A stretch of DNA of 46,905 bases. Source: Opitutia bacterium. Its GTDB lineage: Bacteria > Verrucomicrobiota > Verrucomicrobiia > Opitutales > JABJCN01. The DNA lies in contig JABJCN010000249.1 in the NCBI GenBank assembly GCA_018668635.1, forward strand, positions 1 to 46,905. Direction: 5' to 3'. The notes beneath the pieces were generated by a model. That model was given only the letters and a program-made list of their open reading frames with translations, ran no database searches and was not told the DNA's origin. The position numbers and the translations under genes are program-made. This document shows, one piece after another, positions 17,367 to 26,598 of this stretch. Every line of letters begins with the position of its first letter. Position 1 is the stretch's first letter.

Positions 17367-18208
17367 GTGAACATGTTCACAAGTTCGCCCACAACGCGAT
17401 GGCGACCACTTTCGAAATCTTTCTTGCCACCGAAGACGAGTCTTACGCTGCCTCCATCGCACAAGAAGCATGGACTCTCCTCGACACACTTGAGGATAAG
17501 CTATCTCGCTTCCGGCCGCAAAGCGACATCTCAATCCTCAACATGTTAGAGCCTGGTGAATCGCTTCGACTCAGCATTGCCGCTTTCGACTGTCTTAAGC
17601 TTGCATTCGAAATCTCTACCCAAACCAACGGTGCCTTCGATGTCTCTCTGGCCACTGTCATGGATGAGATCCGGAATGAGCGAGGGGAGATTCAACTAGC
17701 TGAATCCAATGTGCTTGACGCCGCCTTTGAGGAAAAACGAAAAGGGCTTTACCTGCTCAGTATCGAAGACCTCACAGTTTATTGTCAGGAAGCAGGTTCC
17801 GGCATCGATTTAGGTGGTATTGGCAAAGGCTTTGCTCTTGACCAGCTCGCAGACTACCTTGAGGAGTGGGAATTATCCCGGGCTCTCCTGCACAGTGGCG
17901 GCAGTACTGTATTGGCACTTGATGCGCCTAAAGGCGCTGAAGGGTGGAAGGTGGGTTTTGGTGACGAGTCTGGCCGTGAATCGTTATGGCTTACTCGCGA
18001 AGCTATGAGTGGTTCTGGTACAGCAGTCAAGGGTGCTCATGTTCTCGATCCCCGCACTGCCCGACCCGCTGAGACAGAAAGCCGAACTTGGGCCCGCGCA
18101 CCTTCCGCTGCCTTAGCCGATGCCCTCTCCACCGCATTTATGGTTTTCTCACCGCAAGAGGTCGACGAATACTGCCGCGAACATCCTGGTATTCTTGCCT
18201 ACCGCTAA
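17363..18208 (+). CDS. ApbE-family FAD:protein FMN transferase
   Basis: A 281-residue protein that by family would attach FMN covalently to a Ser/Thr of an exported target using FAD and Mg2+. Visible family motifs are AMATTFEIFLA near 12, FRPQSDISILN near 50, GIDLGGIGKGFALD near 147, HSGGSTVLAL near 172, and the catalytic region MSGSGTAVKGAHVLDPRTARPA near 215-237 with the conserved His and Asp. The C-terminal ADALSTAFMV is also typical. There is no signal peptide or lipobox. The start is GTG 17363, overlapping the previous stop (GTGA), so translation is likely coupled. No flavinylation motif (S/T-G-A-T type) was seen in neighbouring proteins. Confidence 0.9.
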   Translation: MSEHVHKFAHNAMATTFEIFLATEDESYAASIAQEAWTLLDTLEDKLSRFRPQSDISILNMLEPGESLRLSIAAFDCLKLAFEISTQTNGAFDVSLATVMDEIRNERGEIQLAESNVLDAAFEEKRKGLYLLSIEDLTVYCQEAGSGIDLGGIGKGFALDQLADYLEEWELSRALLHSGGSTVLALDAPKGAEGWKVGFGDESGRESLWLTREAMSGSGTAVKGAHVLDPRTARPAETESRTWARAPSAALADALSTAFMVFSPQEVDEYCREHPGILAYR

Positions 18209-18286
18209 TAATCTACACTTGGTTTTATCATAACTATTTCCCCCTCCCTTGACTTTCTTCAGCTTCAGCAAAGCCCAAGTTCTATC

Positions 18287-19765
18287 ATGATTAGAATTTT
18301 CACCGTACTCCTTCTTAATTGTGTTTGGACCTCTGCTGCTCCCAAGAACATCGTCCTCTTCGTGGCCGATGACCAGAGCCCCGACCTTGGATGTTATGGA
18401 AATCAAGCCATTCAGACACCCAATATGGACGCTTTGGCTGCCGATGGTACACTCTTCCTGAATGCGTTTTGTACAACTGCAAGTTGCAGTGCCAGCCGTT
18501 CCGTTATCCTTACTGGCCTGCACAACCATGCCAATGGTCACTACGGTCACCAGCACAGTTACCACAAGTTTAACAGCTACGCTAATATCATCAGTCTCCC
18601 TGTATATCTCTCGGGCGCGGGTTATCGAACCGCCCGTTGTGGCAAGTACCATGTCGGCCCGGAAAATGTTTATAAGTTTGATCAGTCCATTCCAGGGAAC
18701 TCGCGTAGCCCGGTTGTCATGGCAGATAATTGTAAAAGCTTTCTTCGCGAGGAAAGCGACAAGCCCTTCTTTTTATATATCTGCACATCGGACCCGCATC
18801 GAGGAGGAGGAACGGCCACTGAATTACCCTATAACCCTGATCGCTTCGGAAACCCTAAGCCAGGTGCCAGTTATCCTGGTATAACTGAAAAAATTTACGA
18901 TCCTGCCAAGGTGAGCGTTCCTGGATTCCTGCCAGACACAGCTACTTGTCGGGCAGAAATTGCCCAGTACTACCAATCTGTTTCCCGTATTGACCAAGGT
19001 CTTGGCCGACTCATTCAGCATCTTAAGGAAGCCGGCAAATGGGCCGACACGCTTTTTCTTTATATCTCCGATCACGGTATTGCCATGCCTGGGGCCAAGA
19101 CCACTCTTTATGAAGGCGGGATGCATGCACCCTGTATTGTTCGTAATCCATATGAAAAAAATCGTGGTGTAAAAAGTGATGCGCTTGTGAGCTGGGTTGA
19201 CCTCACTCCTTCGATTTTGGACTTTGCTGGTGCACTCGGCAATGATGGAAAGTCAAAGACTGAGGTCCTCAATAAGCTCAAGTCCCGAATCGTAACTGGT
19301 GAGCAGAGATCAAGACTGGCAGGGGGAACATTTCATGGTCGATCATTTATTCCTATTCTCGGAGAAACTTCCACAAAAGATTGGGATGAGGTCTATGCAT
19401 CCCACACGTTTCATGAAATTACCATGTATTATCCCATGCGAGTGGTTCGGGAGCGTCGTTACAAGCTGATCTGGAATATTGCTCACGATTTGCCGTATCC
19501 ATTTGCGTCCGACCTCTGGCGTGCACCGACCTGGCAGGCCCAGTACAAACAGGGAATGTCCGCCCCTTATGGCAAGAAAACAGTACGTAGTTACATTCAT
19601 CGTGCCGAGTTCGAGCTTTACGATATTGTAAATGACCCCCATGAGGGGAAAAACCTCGCTGATTCACCGATACATCAGAAGACCCTCGGTCAACTCAAGT
19701 TAAAGTTGAAAACCTTCCAGCAGAAAACCGGTGATCCCTGGAAAATGAAGTGGCAATACGAGTGA
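18287..19765 (+). CDS. Secreted sulfatase, heparan N-sulfatase (SGSH)-like
   Basis: A 492-residue type I sulfatase with a signal peptide (1-18). Metal-binding DDQ lies at 28-30 after VLFVA. The formylglycine site is C67-S-A-S-R71, with Ala where the canonical motif has Pro. It continues SVILTGLHNHANGHYGH, the arrangement seen in sulfamidase (SGSH)-like enzymes. KYHVGPE near 121 and SDHGIAMPGAKTTLYEGGMH near 262-281 supply the other active-site residues. The likely substrates are N-sulfated or O-sulfated glycans outside the cytoplasm. It ends at a hairpin shared with the convergent sulfatase. Confidence 0.88.
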   Translation: MIRIFTVLLLNCVWTSAAPKNIVLFVADDQSPDLGCYGNQAIQTPNMDALAADGTLFLNAFCTTASCSASRSVILTGLHNHANGHYGHQHSYHKFNSYANIISLPVYLSGAGYRTARCGKYHVGPENVYKFDQSIPGNSRSPVVMADNCKSFLREESDKPFFLYICTSDPHRGGGTATELPYNPDRFGNPKPGASYPGITEKIYDPAKVSVPGFLPDTATCRAEIAQYYQSVSRIDQGLGRLIQHLKEAGKWADTLFLYISDHGIAMPGAKTTLYEGGMHAPCIVRNPYEKNRGVKSDALVSWVDLTPSILDFAGALGNDGKSKTEVLNKLKSRIVTGEQRSRLAGGTFHGRSFIPILGETSTKDWDEVYASHTFHEITMYYPMRVVRERRYKLIWNIAHDLPYPFASDLWRAPTWQAQYKQGMSAPYGKKTVRSYIHRAEFELYDIVNDPHEGKNLADSPIHQKTLGQLKLKLKTFQQKTGDPWKMKWQYE

Positions 19766-19786
19766 TTTTTCCGCTCGCGAAAAATC
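19764..19786. terminator. Hairpin between convergent sulfatase genes
   Basis: An 8-bp inverted repeat, GATTTTTC at 19764-19771 and GAAAAATC at 19779-19786, has a 7-nt loop and overlaps the stop codon of the plus-strand sulfatase. Because each arm carries an A/T run it could end transcription from both sides, though no separate T-tract follows. Confidence 0.45.
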
Positions 19787-19815
19787 GTGGTACAGCATAA
19801 ATATGTTACATAGAT

Positions 19816-21168
19816 TCAGTCCACGTTACGCGTGCCCTGCCAGGGAATTTCTCCGGCGCGGTGGATATGCTTCATCAATTCATTTGTCAGCTTGCGCTTG
19901 ATTCCCTGAGCGTTTTTGACCTCGATGGTTTCTTTCGGATCCTTGCTCAGGTTGTAAAGCCGCATATTTTCAAATGCTGTGTTTTGGGTGAGCTTCCAGT
20001 CTCCTTGGCGAATGGCATAGTACGTGCGCCCCTGATATTTTGCATTTCCCTCGAGGCGCATCCATACAATATAGCGCTGTGTCAGGTCCTGCTTCTTACC
20101 GCTAAGCGTTGGTAGTAGGCTGATGCCATCAATCTTGTGGTTTACCTTGATTCCGGCGATTTCCAGCAGAGTGGCAGTTAAATCCATGGTTAGGGCGACC
20201 ACACTGGTTCTGGAATCAGGCTTTATCCTACTCGGCCAAACCACGCAGGTTGTGGAGCGAATGCCTCCATCATCCATTTCCTGCTTACCTCCTTTGTAGA
20301 TACCGTTCCTTCCGCCGACGTTGACTTGGCCTCCATTGTCTGACGTGAAGATCACGAGGGTATTCTTGGAAAGTCCAGTTTCCTTGAGAACCCTGAGAAC
20401 TTTCCCTATGCCGCCATCCATGTGCTCGATTAGAGCAACGAGTCTGGCCCTTTGGTCAGAGATGTCTTTTTCTCGAGTCTTGACCTTATCCAGCCAGTCC
20501 TTGGGCGGTTGAATGGGGGTATGTGGTGCGTTGTAGGCTAGATAGAGGAAAAAGGGGTTCTTATCCTTCGATTTTGCTCTGGAATGTAGGTAGTCACTGG
20601 ACCAATCAGTGAATAGGTCAGTGGCGTGCCCTTTGGGGCGGATATCATTTTGATTTAATCGCATATAGTGCTGACCGTGGCGGGTGTGCTTGTAGTAGTC
20701 GTCCATCATGTCGCCGAGAAAGCCATGGAAATGGTCGAATCCCCGCTTGTTTGGATGATTTTCCTGTTCCAGCCCAAGGTGCCACTTGCCAACATGAGCG
20801 GTGTGGTAACCTACAGTTTTTAGCAGTGCGGGCAGTGTAGGTAGCTTTGGGTTTAGGTAGCCCCAGTTATTCGACTCATGGGTGCGGACAACTCCTGGAA
20901 CGCCTGCAATGTCCGGGTAACGTCCCGTCATGGCTGCTGCTCGAGTGGGGGAGCAGACCGGGCAGTTGGCATAGAAATTATCGAAGCGCATGCCTTCTTT
21001 CATCAGTTTGTCGATATTGGGACTCTTTAAGTCGGTGGCCCCGTGACTGGACAGGTCGCCGAAGCCAAGATCATCAACCATTATATAAAGGATATTGGGC
21101 TTCCCCACGGCCAATGTGACTTGTATAAGAGCGACACAGAATAAGATTATGGATTGTATTGGTTTCAT
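19816..21168 (-). CDS. Secreted sulfatase, arylsulfatase A/GalNAc-6-sulfatase type
   Basis: A 450-residue type I sulfatase with a signal peptide (1-22, ending LAVGK). The calcium site is VDDLGFGD (31-38). The formylglycine motif is the canonical C72-S-P-T-R76, followed by AAAMTGRYP. GKWHLGLE near 127 and FTSDNGGQ near 276 are further active-site motifs. The C-terminal part has IRQGDWKL and LYNLSKDPKET, typical of this group. It follows msrA by 17 bp on the same strand. An anaerobic-type maturase or FGE enzyme needed for activation is not in the window. Confidence 0.92.
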   Translation of the reverse strand: MKPIQSIILFCVALIQVTLAVGKPNILYIMVDDLGFGDLSSHGATDLKSPNIDKLMKEGMRFDNFYANCPVCSPTRAAAMTGRYPDIAGVPGVVRTHESNNWGYLNPKLPTLPALLKTVGYHTAHVGKWHLGLEQENHPNKRGFDHFHGFLGDMMDDYYKHTRHGQHYMRLNQNDIRPKGHATDLFTDWSSDYLHSRAKSKDKNPFFLYLAYNAPHTPIQPPKDWLDKVKTREKDISDQRARLVALIEHMDGGIGKVLRVLKETGLSKNTLVIFTSDNGGQVNVGGRNGIYKGGKQEMDDGGIRSTTCVVWPSRIKPDSRTSVVALTMDLTATLLEIAGIKVNHKIDGISLLPTLSGKKQDLTQRYIVWMRLEGNAKYQGRTYYAIRQGDWKLTQNTAFENMRLYNLSKDPKETIEVKNAQGIKRKLTNELMKHIHRAGEIPWQGTRNVD

Positions 21169-21185
21169 GGGGAAGATGACAGATT

Positions 21186-21713
21186 TTATACTAGGGGATT
21201 CAGCTTTTCAAGTTTTGGCGCAATGACAGCTGCACAATAAGGCTGGTTCGGATTATTGCGAAAGTAGTCCTGATGGTAGGCCTCTGCCTCGTAGAAGAGG
21301 TTTAGTGGTTTGATTTCCGTGATAATGGGGTCAGTCCAGAGTTCAGTCGCCTGGGTCTTTGCAAACTCAGCGGCGGTTTGTTGTGACTCATTGTGAAATA
21401 GAATGGTGGATCTGTATTGCGTACCGGTATCAGCTCCTTGTTGATTCAGTGTGGTGGGGTCATGGATCTTGAAGAAAGTTTCCAACAATTTTTCGTAGCT
21501 GATTTCTTGCGGGTCAAAATGGACTTGTACCACTTCCGCATGACCGCTCTGGCCGGTGCAGACTTCCTCATAGGTTGGGGATTCTATATGTCCATTGGCG
21601 TAGCCGGAGACTACAGCCTGTACCCCTTTGAGTTGCTCAAAAATTGCTTCGATACACCAGAAGCATCCACCGCCCAGTGTCGCGGTTTCAATATTAGGGG
21701 ATTGTTCGCTCAT
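21186..21713 (-). CDS. msrA: Peptide methionine sulfoxide reductase MsrA
   Basis: Reduces methionine-S-sulfoxide in proteins. The catalytic motif GGGCFWC is at 14-20 with Cys17 as nucleophile. GYANGH, GHAEVVQVHFDP, FFKIHDPTT and QYRSTILFH complete the family pattern. I start it at the ATG giving MSEQSPN, 13 codons inside a longer frame that begins with TTG. The extension is not family-like and this start places the active site at the usual position. There is no signal peptide, so it is cytoplasmic. It lies upstream of the sulfatase with a 17-bp gap and divergent from a DUF1501 gene. Confidence 0.95.
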   Translation of the reverse strand: MSEQSPNIETATLGGGCFWCIEAIFEQLKGVQAVVSGYANGHIESPTYEEVCTGQSGHAEVVQVHFDPQEISYEKLLETFFKIHDPTTLNQQGADTGTQYRSTILFHNESQQTAAEFAKTQATELWTDPIITEIKPLNLFYEAEAYHQDYFRNNPNQPYCAAVIAPKLEKLNPLV

Positions 21714-21829
21714 ATAATGAAGCGAGAATGAAATGCATTTCCACTTTGCCAAGAAGGAAATCCTGTCTGTCTCGAAAGCTTTTCTTTTTCCTATTCCCCT
21801 CTTATTAAACTATCTGATTCTTTTCTCTG

Positions 21830-23242
21830 ATGTTTACCTTGATGGACAAATTGTTGGACCGGAATTGTTCCGGTTTTTCACGGCGTGAATTCCTGCGTGC
21901 AGGCTCCTTGGGTATGTTTGGTGGCTTGACCCTGCCGAACCTGCTGCAAATCAAGGCGCTGGCCAAGGGCAAGCCGCACTTGGTCAAGGATAAGGCGGTT
22001 GTCCTGCTGTTTCTGCAAGGGGGGCCTCCTCACATCGAGTTTTTTGATCCCAAGATGACTGCGCCTTCAGAGTTTCGTAGCATCACCGGGGAAATCCCGA
22101 CAACCCTGCCCGGTATAACTTTTGGCTCCACTTTTCCGAAACTGGCCAAGATGGCGCACAAACTTGCTGTGGTGCGTTCTTATGCCTCTGGTAACAGCGG
22201 TCACACCTATCTCAGTGTGACCAGTGCAGGCAACTCCATGAAGGCTGCCATGAGTGCTGTTTACAGTCGGGTGGCTGGAACGAATCATCCAACATCCGGT
22301 ATGCCCAGTAATGTTCTCTTACTTCCAGAGGCTGTACAACAAGGATTAAAGCTAGGAAGCAATTTTGAAACCGGAGCGCTGCCCACGTTGACTTCATCAG
22401 GATCCCTCGGCCAATCTTTCGAGGCATTCAATCCTGCCGGTGGTGGTCCCCTTAAGCAGGACATGCAGTTGTGCGTGGATTCTGAACGTCTAAAGGACCG
22501 CAAGTCTCTACTTGGCGGTATTGATCAATTGCGTCGGGATGTTGATGCCTCAGGCCTTGTCGAGAGTGCTGATGAATTCCAACAGCAGGCCTTCGATGTT
22601 ATTGGAGGAGGCGTTGCCAGTGCTTTTGATTTTAACAGTGAGGACCAGAAGACCTTGGAGCTATATGATACCCAGCACATTTTCAGGGCCAAGGATCTTC
22701 AGCGCTGGGGAGATATGCGTCGCACAACAAATCTGTTGGGCCTTCAGATGCTTATGGCTCGCAGGATGGTTGAGGCTGGAACCGGATTTGTCACTGTTTC
22801 TGACTGTGGATGGGATTACCATGCCAATAACAACAGCCCCAAGAACATGGCGGGCATCCATCCGATGGGGCACCAGGTTGATCATGCAGTAGCGGCATTC
22901 CTTACTGATTTGGAGCGTCGCGGCCTCAGCGAAAAAGTGCTTCTTGTTGTAACTGGTGAAATGGGGCGCTCACCCCGCCTCAACAAGAACGGGGGAAGGG
23001 ATCATTACGGAAATCTGACCAGTCTGCTTGTTGCTGGCGGTGGTCTTAAGATGGGCCAGGTGATTGGGGAGTCAGACAAGACAGCGGCAGAACCTGCCAC
23101 CCGAAAATACGGGCCGATGAATCTCCTTGGCACGATTTTTCACACTCTTTTCGATATGGGCGAACTCCGTATCGCCCAGAATTTGCCTCCTTCCATTCGA
23201 GAGCTTTCTGACCAGGCAAAGCCGATCCCCGAGTTGATATAG
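21830..23242 (+). CDS. DUF1501 protein with Tat signal, unpaired copy
   Basis: A 470-residue DUF1501 protein. It has a twin-arginine signal (FSRREFLRAGSLGMFGG), then FLQGGPPHIEFFDPK, and near the end VTGEMGRSPRLNKNGGRDHYGN, features recalling the alkaline-phosphatase/sulfatase fold to which DUF1501 is related. Unlike the two other copies in this window it has no DUF1549/1553 partner beside it. In Planctomycetota and Verrucomicrobiota these genes are abundant near sulfatases and glycan enzymes, but the biochemical activity is not established. ATG 21842 is an alternative start. A structured intergenic stretch follows. Confidence 0.88.
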   Translation: MFTLMDKLLDRNCSGFSRREFLRAGSLGMFGGLTLPNLLQIKALAKGKPHLVKDKAVVLLFLQGGPPHIEFFDPKMTAPSEFRSITGEIPTTLPGITFGSTFPKLAKMAHKLAVVRSYASGNSGHTYLSVTSAGNSMKAAMSAVYSRVAGTNHPTSGMPSNVLLLPEAVQQGLKLGSNFETGALPTLTSSGSLGQSFEAFNPAGGGPLKQDMQLCVDSERLKDRKSLLGGIDQLRRDVDASGLVESADEFQQQAFDVIGGGVASAFDFNSEDQKTLELYDTQHIFRAKDLQRWGDMRRTTNLLGLQMLMARRMVEAGTGFVTVSDCGWDYHANNNSPKNMAGIHPMGHQVDHAVAAFLTDLERRGLSEKVLLVVTGEMGRSPRLNKNGGRDHYGNLTSLLVAGGGLKMGQVIGESDKTAAEPATRKYGPMNLLGTIFHTLFDMGELRIAQNLPPSIRELSDQAKPIPELI

Positions 23243-23262
23243 ATCTCGTTAGATCGCCGGAA

Positions 23263-23303
23263 GTAGGCACGACGGCAATCTCGCCCGTCGATAGTTGGCC
23301 TAC
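23263..23303. terminator. Nested inverted repeat between convergent genes
   Basis: An outer stem GTAGGC/GCCTAC (23263-23268 with 23298-23303) encloses an inner stem CGACGG/CCGTCG (23270-23275 with 23285-23290). It fills the gap between the DUF1501 stop and the convergent hydrolase stop. There is no T-tract, so intrinsic termination is only likely, not shown. Confidence 0.4.
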
Positions 23304-25243
23304 TCCCTTGTAACCACTATTCGCTCCCTGCCATTAATTGTGGCAAGCTTGGTTAACTCAGGGACATCGAAATACTCCAGTAACCCAAAGCAGAATAGTT
23401 CGGGATACTTGTTGGCACCGTGACCTTCGTGGATAATTGTCTTCAGGGAGGGGAGGGATTCGTGGAGGTGGGCTTTACCAATGTTCTTTTCGTCGAGTGT
23501 GGCCGCGAGTAGTGCAATCATTGACGTACGGGGACCATGGGCCTCAATATCAACTGGTTTCCTGGAACGACCCTTGGCCCAGCGGGCAATGGCGGCGACC
23601 TGGCTGGTTTGAATGCCAAGGGGCCGTTCGCCAACGGCCGCAACAAGAATGGCATACAGGAAATCATGGGTGCGGATTTTGGACTCTCCGAAGTAGAACG
23701 GATCAAGGGCAAGTACGCGTTGTCCCTTGCCCAGATGAAATTGGACTCGTTCAGCCAATTTTGTGCGTCCTTGATCTCCCAAGATGAGAATAGTTCCCTT
23801 GACCGTTCTTGATGGCCTGAATTCGACGATGGGTACTGTCCATTCTGAACCAAGTTGAACCTGCCAAGGGGATACGGTTACTCCTTTAATTTGTTTGGCA
23901 GGAAGCTTTTTTGCCGTAATCTCGTAGCGTTTGGTATGGAGGATTTCGTGGAGTTTGGGGATACAGGAGTGACGTTCAACTCCTGCCAGTGGGTCTGATC
24001 CTGGCACAGGAATAGGAAGGGAGTTTGCGATGTAGGTGGCGACACGGTGGATGTCCACATTGTTTTTGGGCAGATTAACATGAAGTTGTTCAGAATGGAA
24101 AATCTCCTTGTCGGTGTGTTTTTCCTTCAAGCTAACAGCCGTCTCATTTTCATAAAAGACATGCGAAAGCATCTTGTATAGTTGCCTTCGGTTGTCGGCC
24201 TCGAAGTTATGGGTGCCGGGGTCGTGGTTGATATGGGTGCGAAAGTATTTCCCGCGTCCCAGAAGCTTAAATTTCGGGCTGGCGGCATCCCTGAGAGGGG
24301 GTAACGCATGGGGAGCCGCGAAGCAGCATTGATCCTTGGCATTTTTGGTGAGTAGAAGGGCCCGGTCGGAAAGGAGAGCAGTGAGGTGGGTGTAATCGGC
24401 TAGCGTAGCCAGGTCATTGGGGGTTTGTTCTGAGTCGCCCAAGTCTGAGGTATGGCGTGCACGTGTCTTGAAGGATGAGTATCCTGCAACGGGGTTGGCC
24501 AGCTTGACGCGGGTGTCGAGGGAACTAAAGAAAATAGTTTGCCAACCGCCACCGGAGAGTCCTGTAACAGCAACGCGTTTGGGGTCGGCGTTTGGATGTT
24601 TAAGCAAAAGGTCCAATGCGCGTTCCACATTTAGGTAAAATGGTGCAAGGCCGCTGACGCCACAAAGGTCAAGTTGCGCAAGCTGGTAGTGGCTCATGCG
24701 GTTACTGAACTGCCCCATTCCAATCCATTCAACATTTAGGGCCAGCATGCCTTGTTTGGCTTGGTGGATGCATCGGATTTGCTTGGCTGGAATGGCTTTC
24801 CCTTTGGCCCCATGTCCGTTTACATTGACAACTACCGGTACTTTTTTCTCTCCCAGGTCTAGAGGTTCGTAGAGGAGGGCGGGACACCACCATCCAGGAA
24901 TAATTTCAAACCGAAGTTTGCGAATTCTGTAACCAGGAAGGTTTTCTATTGTTTCATCCCAGACAACCTTCGACCTGGAGTCCCGCCAGAATTTGGCAAG
25001 GTTGCCACGGAAGACTATTTTCTCAAGGACCTCCCGTCGGAGTTTATCCGAGTAGGTGCGCCATTCATTGGGATCATCAAAGTCAGGAATGGATGGGACA
25101 CGTCTTTCAGCGAAGGCACTGACTTGTTCGAGAGGCAGCTTTTCGGTCAGAATGTCCGTGTCCAACGCCTCTTGGATTTGCTCAAGGCTCGGAGCTGCTG
25201 AAACGGGGAGTAGGAGGCATAGTGAAACGATTGGGAGTTTCAT
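23300..25243 (-). CDS. Secreted alpha/beta hydrolase, acetyl-xylan-esterase-like
   Basis: A 647-residue protein from the ATG at 25243, chosen because it yields a clean signal peptide (MKLPIVSLCLLLPVSAAP). An ATG at 25273 overlapping the upstream stop (TAATG) gives ten extra residues and would allow coupled translation. The first hydrolase domain has VPVVVNVNGHG near 137 and the nucleophile elbow VTGLSGGGWQ with Ser230. A second alpha/beta-like stretch follows near 480-640 (KGTILILGDQGRTK, LALDPFYFGES) and looks degenerate. It probably removes ester groups from polysaccharides. It forms an operon with the CE15-like gene. Confidence 0.75.
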   Translation of the reverse strand: MKLPIVSLCLLLPVSAAPSLEQIQEALDTDILTEKLPLEQVSAFAERRVPSIPDFDDPNEWRTYSDKLRREVLEKIVFRGNLAKFWRDSRSKVVWDETIENLPGYRIRKLRFEIIPGWWCPALLYEPLDLGEKKVPVVVNVNGHGAKGKAIPAKQIRCIHQAKQGMLALNVEWIGMGQFSNRMSHYQLAQLDLCGVSGLAPFYLNVERALDLLLKHPNADPKRVAVTGLSGGGWQTIFFSSLDTRVKLANPVAGYSSFKTRARHTSDLGDSEQTPNDLATLADYTHLTALLSDRALLLTKNAKDQCCFAAPHALPPLRDAASPKFKLLGRGKYFRTHINHDPGTHNFEADNRRQLYKMLSHVFYENETAVSLKEKHTDKEIFHSEQLHVNLPKNNVDIHRVATYIANSLPIPVPGSDPLAGVERHSCIPKLHEILHTKRYEITAKKLPAKQIKGVTVSPWQVQLGSEWTVPIVEFRPSRTVKGTILILGDQGRTKLAERVQFHLGKGQRVLALDPFYFGESKIRTHDFLYAILVAAVGERPLGIQTSQVAAIARWAKGRSRKPVDIEAHGPRTSMIALLAATLDEKNIGKAHLHESLPSLKTIIHEGHGANKYPELFCFGLLEYFDVPELTKLATINGRERIVVTRE

Positions 25244-25272
25244 TGCGTCGATAAGTTGTTGATGCGGACGCA

Positions 25273-26568
25273 TTACTTTTTGGGTAGGTGCTTGTCGGCA
25301 AAGTCGAGGTAAGCTTTCCAGTCGAAGGCGGTCACGTTATGTTTGCCTGACCGAATATGGTACCCGATCCTTCCGTGGACAGGTTTGTCGATGGCAGGAT
25401 GAGTCTTTGTAGGAAGGGTGCCTGCTCCAAGAAGTTCGTAGACTGGTGCCGCATGCTTGGCGGAGAGAAATTCTCCATGAGGGTCGGCCCAGCGGTCTTC
25501 CTCTGCACTGGCAATGTAGAGGGGGCGGGGAGCCATTAGGGCGGCGAGTTGATGCTGGTCGACCGGGCAGTCTCCCTCCTTGTCATTATATTTCTTGTAG
25601 TTGTCGCAGAACCAGTGGGGGAAAGAGGTATTGATCCTCTTGACAGTCTCACCAAAACGTCGGCGACTGAGAGCCGCTCCACCGCAACCGGAGTTGTTGG
25701 ATATAACGATGGCAAAGCGTTCATCAGTAGCTCCGGTCCAGAGGGCTGTCTTACCGAGCCGGGAATGCCCCATGACAATGACCTTGGTCGCATCCACGTC
25801 GGAATCTTTTTCCAGATAATCGAGCCCCCGGCTCAACCCCCAGGCCCATGCTCCGATGCTTCCCCATTCATCCGGTTGAGGCTTGGTCTGCCCCTCTTGA
25901 TAGAACAAGGGATGGATGCCGTTTTTGAAGCCATCGTGGTAATCCGGGTCGATGTCCCCATAGTAAATGGTAGCTAATCCGTAACCACGACCCACGATCA
26001 TTTCCACTGGCCAACGACTCCTTGAGACACCGCGACCGGCCTCGTATGCCCGGTTTTCACTGGTCTCCGCCCCATGTTTACGCCCTCGAACCCATGAGCT
26101 TGTCAATTTGATGGCCTTGTCGTTCTGTATGGTATGGTTGCCACCGAAATTCGGGGCGATAAATACAGGCACCGGGCCTTTGGCCTTGGCCGGAAGATAA
26201 AGGAGCAAATCCATGGTCGGGCCCTTTTTTTCGGGACCCAGAAAAATGGAGACCTGCTTGCGAAGTGCCTTGCCGGCGAGGGCTTTGGTAGTTTTCTCTA
26301 GGACCTTGAAATACATGGTTTTCGGACGTTCAGGGGACTTGCCGTATACATGCTCCTCGAATAGTTTCAACAATTCGGGACGGCGAATCTCCTCCCAGGT
26401 CTTTGCATCTTTTACTTTCTTTCCGTCCTGAGTGACCAAAGGAGCAGGAAGGGTGTACTCGGGGACCCTTGACTCGTCGTAGTTGTAGCCTTTGGGTTGA
26501 GCATTGAGGATCGAGGTCAGTCCAAGCAGTGGGTAGAAAAGGCAGATTCGGGTTCTGGTCATTTTCAT
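25273..26568 (-). CDS. Glucuronoyl esterase-like protein (CE15 type), secreted
   Basis: A 431-residue exported hydrolase with a signal peptide (1-23, ending ILNAQ). CE15 enzymes cleave the ester between glucuronate side chains and lignin or other alcohols. The bacterial CE15 pattern is clear: VIVMGHSRLGKTALW with nucleophile Ser269, then VISNNSGCGGAALSRRRFGET, AALMAPRPLYIASAEEDRWADP, and the catalytic His in GKHNVTAFDW. YGDIDPD near 203-209 is also typical. Some CE15 members act on other glycan esters, so the true substrate is open. The stop overlaps a possible start of the following hydrolase gene. Confidence 0.88.
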   Translation of the reverse strand: MKMTRTRICLFYPLLGLTSILNAQPKGYNYDESRVPEYTLPAPLVTQDGKKVKDAKTWEEIRRPELLKLFEEHVYGKSPERPKTMYFKVLEKTTKALAGKALRKQVSIFLGPEKKGPTMDLLLYLPAKAKGPVPVFIAPNFGGNHTIQNDKAIKLTSSWVRGRKHGAETSENRAYEAGRGVSRSRWPVEMIVGRGYGLATIYYGDIDPDYHDGFKNGIHPLFYQEGQTKPQPDEWGSIGAWAWGLSRGLDYLEKDSDVDATKVIVMGHSRLGKTALWTGATDERFAIVISNNSGCGGAALSRRRFGETVKRINTSFPHWFCDNYKKYNDKEGDCPVDQHQLAALMAPRPLYIASAEEDRWADPHGEFLSAKHAAPVYELLGAGTLPTKTHPAIDKPVHGRIGYHIRSGKHNVTAFDWKAYLDFADKHLPKK

Positions 26569-26598
26569 TATGATTTCACAAGGGTTTAGGATATCAAC

